In this document: positions 30,964 through 31,087 of the stretch, one piece after another
Layout: the number at the start of each line of letters is the position of its first letter
Numbering within the stretch: position 1 is the stretch's first letter
DNA from: Spirochaetales bacterium
GTDB lineage: Bacteria > Spirochaetota > Spirochaetia > SZUA-6
Direction: 5' to 3'
DNA length: 31,087 bases
Assembly: GCA_003233545.1 (NCBI GenBank)
Contig: QILZ01000160.1
Span: 1 to 31,087 of the forward strand
Position numbers and translations under genes: made by a program
The notes under the pieces: model-generated
The model's input: the letters and a program-made list of their open reading frames with translations, nothing else
The model's database searches: none
Told to the model about the DNA's origin: nothing

Positions 30964-31087
30964 TTAGTGTCCGACCAAAAACCCATTTTTAGTTGAATTT
31001 CGACAGAATTATAATCTCTGCCGGTCTGGAATTATTCTTTTTTTTATATTTTTAGATTTTAAATAAATATTTGATTTCAGAATTAAA
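30964..31087. other. Intergenic sequence to window end
   Basis: Apart from the possible terminator I see no gene, repeat or recognisable signal in this AT-rich stretch. No frame of useful length is open. Confidence 0.6.
31005..31045 (+). terminator. Possible terminator after the DUF59 gene
   Basis: AGAATTAT (31005-31012) pairs imperfectly with ATTATTCT (31031-31038), five pairs, a T-T mismatch and two more pairs, followed by eight T (31038-31045). The stem is weak but the T tract is good. Confidence 0.4.

Noticed and set aside
30964..31000. Possible insertion-sequence end just after the DUF59 gene
   Set aside because: Only a vague resemblance to IS termini; no transposase, target duplication or matching inverted end in the window.
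1..31087. tRNA, rRNA, CRISPR or phage genes
   Set aside because: None was recognised on reading both strands; small RNAs without known motifs cannot be excluded.

Overview
The window looks like a piece of a spirochaete chromosome, probably a free-living or environmental relative of Treponema/Spirochaeta. This rests on gene families, since no marker RNA is present: a prolyl-tRNA synthetase of the archaeal/eukaryotic-like type, a phosphofructokinase with the PPi-type active-site pair, a BMP-family (Bmp/TmpC-like) nucleoside ABC system, a DUF2259 secreted protein and several orphan envelope proteins. The DNA is moderately AT-rich and coding density is very high. No rRNA, tRNA, CRISPR array or transposase was found, and no gap without a gene exceeds 300 bases.

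Layout. 1-2914: a truncated VWA/FHA-like membrane protein (-), a small secreted protein (+) and manA (-). 3012-6472: an envelope SPOR protein followed by ligA (+). 6583-11365: a four-gene purine-nucleoside-type ABC system (+) with a hairpin terminator after the binding-protein gene. 11389-12716: an EamA exporter (-) and an LsrG-like monooxygenase-fold protein (+). 12879-14615: a sigma-54 promoter followed by amt and a P-II gene (+), a nitrogen-regulated pair. 14675-18851 (-): a processive-type GT2 glycosyltransferase with a DsrE protein, then a creatininase-family hydrolase (possibly inositol-related) behind a LacI-type operator, then an ARMT1/DUF89 phosphatase. 18964-20190 (+): a divergent dicarboxylate/amino-acid symporter. 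20208-24644 (-): PPi-type phosphofructokinase, proS, a lipoprotein and a likely outer-membrane protein in one direction with tight spacing. 24796-25671 (+): a 3-hydroxyisobutyrate-dehydrogenase-family enzyme, followed by a palindromic, tandemly repeated REP-like element. 25767-30567 (-): nadE, aroF, a transglutaminase-like secreted protein and a DUF2259 protein. 30691-30963 (+): a MIP18/DUF59-type protein.

The most notable signals are regulatory. They are: a near-consensus sigma-54 promoter on amt-PII; a P-II protein lacking the uridylylated Tyr51; a cre/LacI-like palindrome upstream of the creatininase gene followed by a long 5'-leader hairpin; and a recurring arrangement (manA, eamA, aroF, the DUF59 gene) in which a sigma-70-like -10 box ends only 6-9 nt before a start codon that lacks a Shine-Dalgarno sequence, which suggests leaderless mRNAs. 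I did not find a convincing wholly new multi-gene system. Most genes are housekeeping or ordinary transport genes, with several divergent or orphan envelope proteins of real interest.
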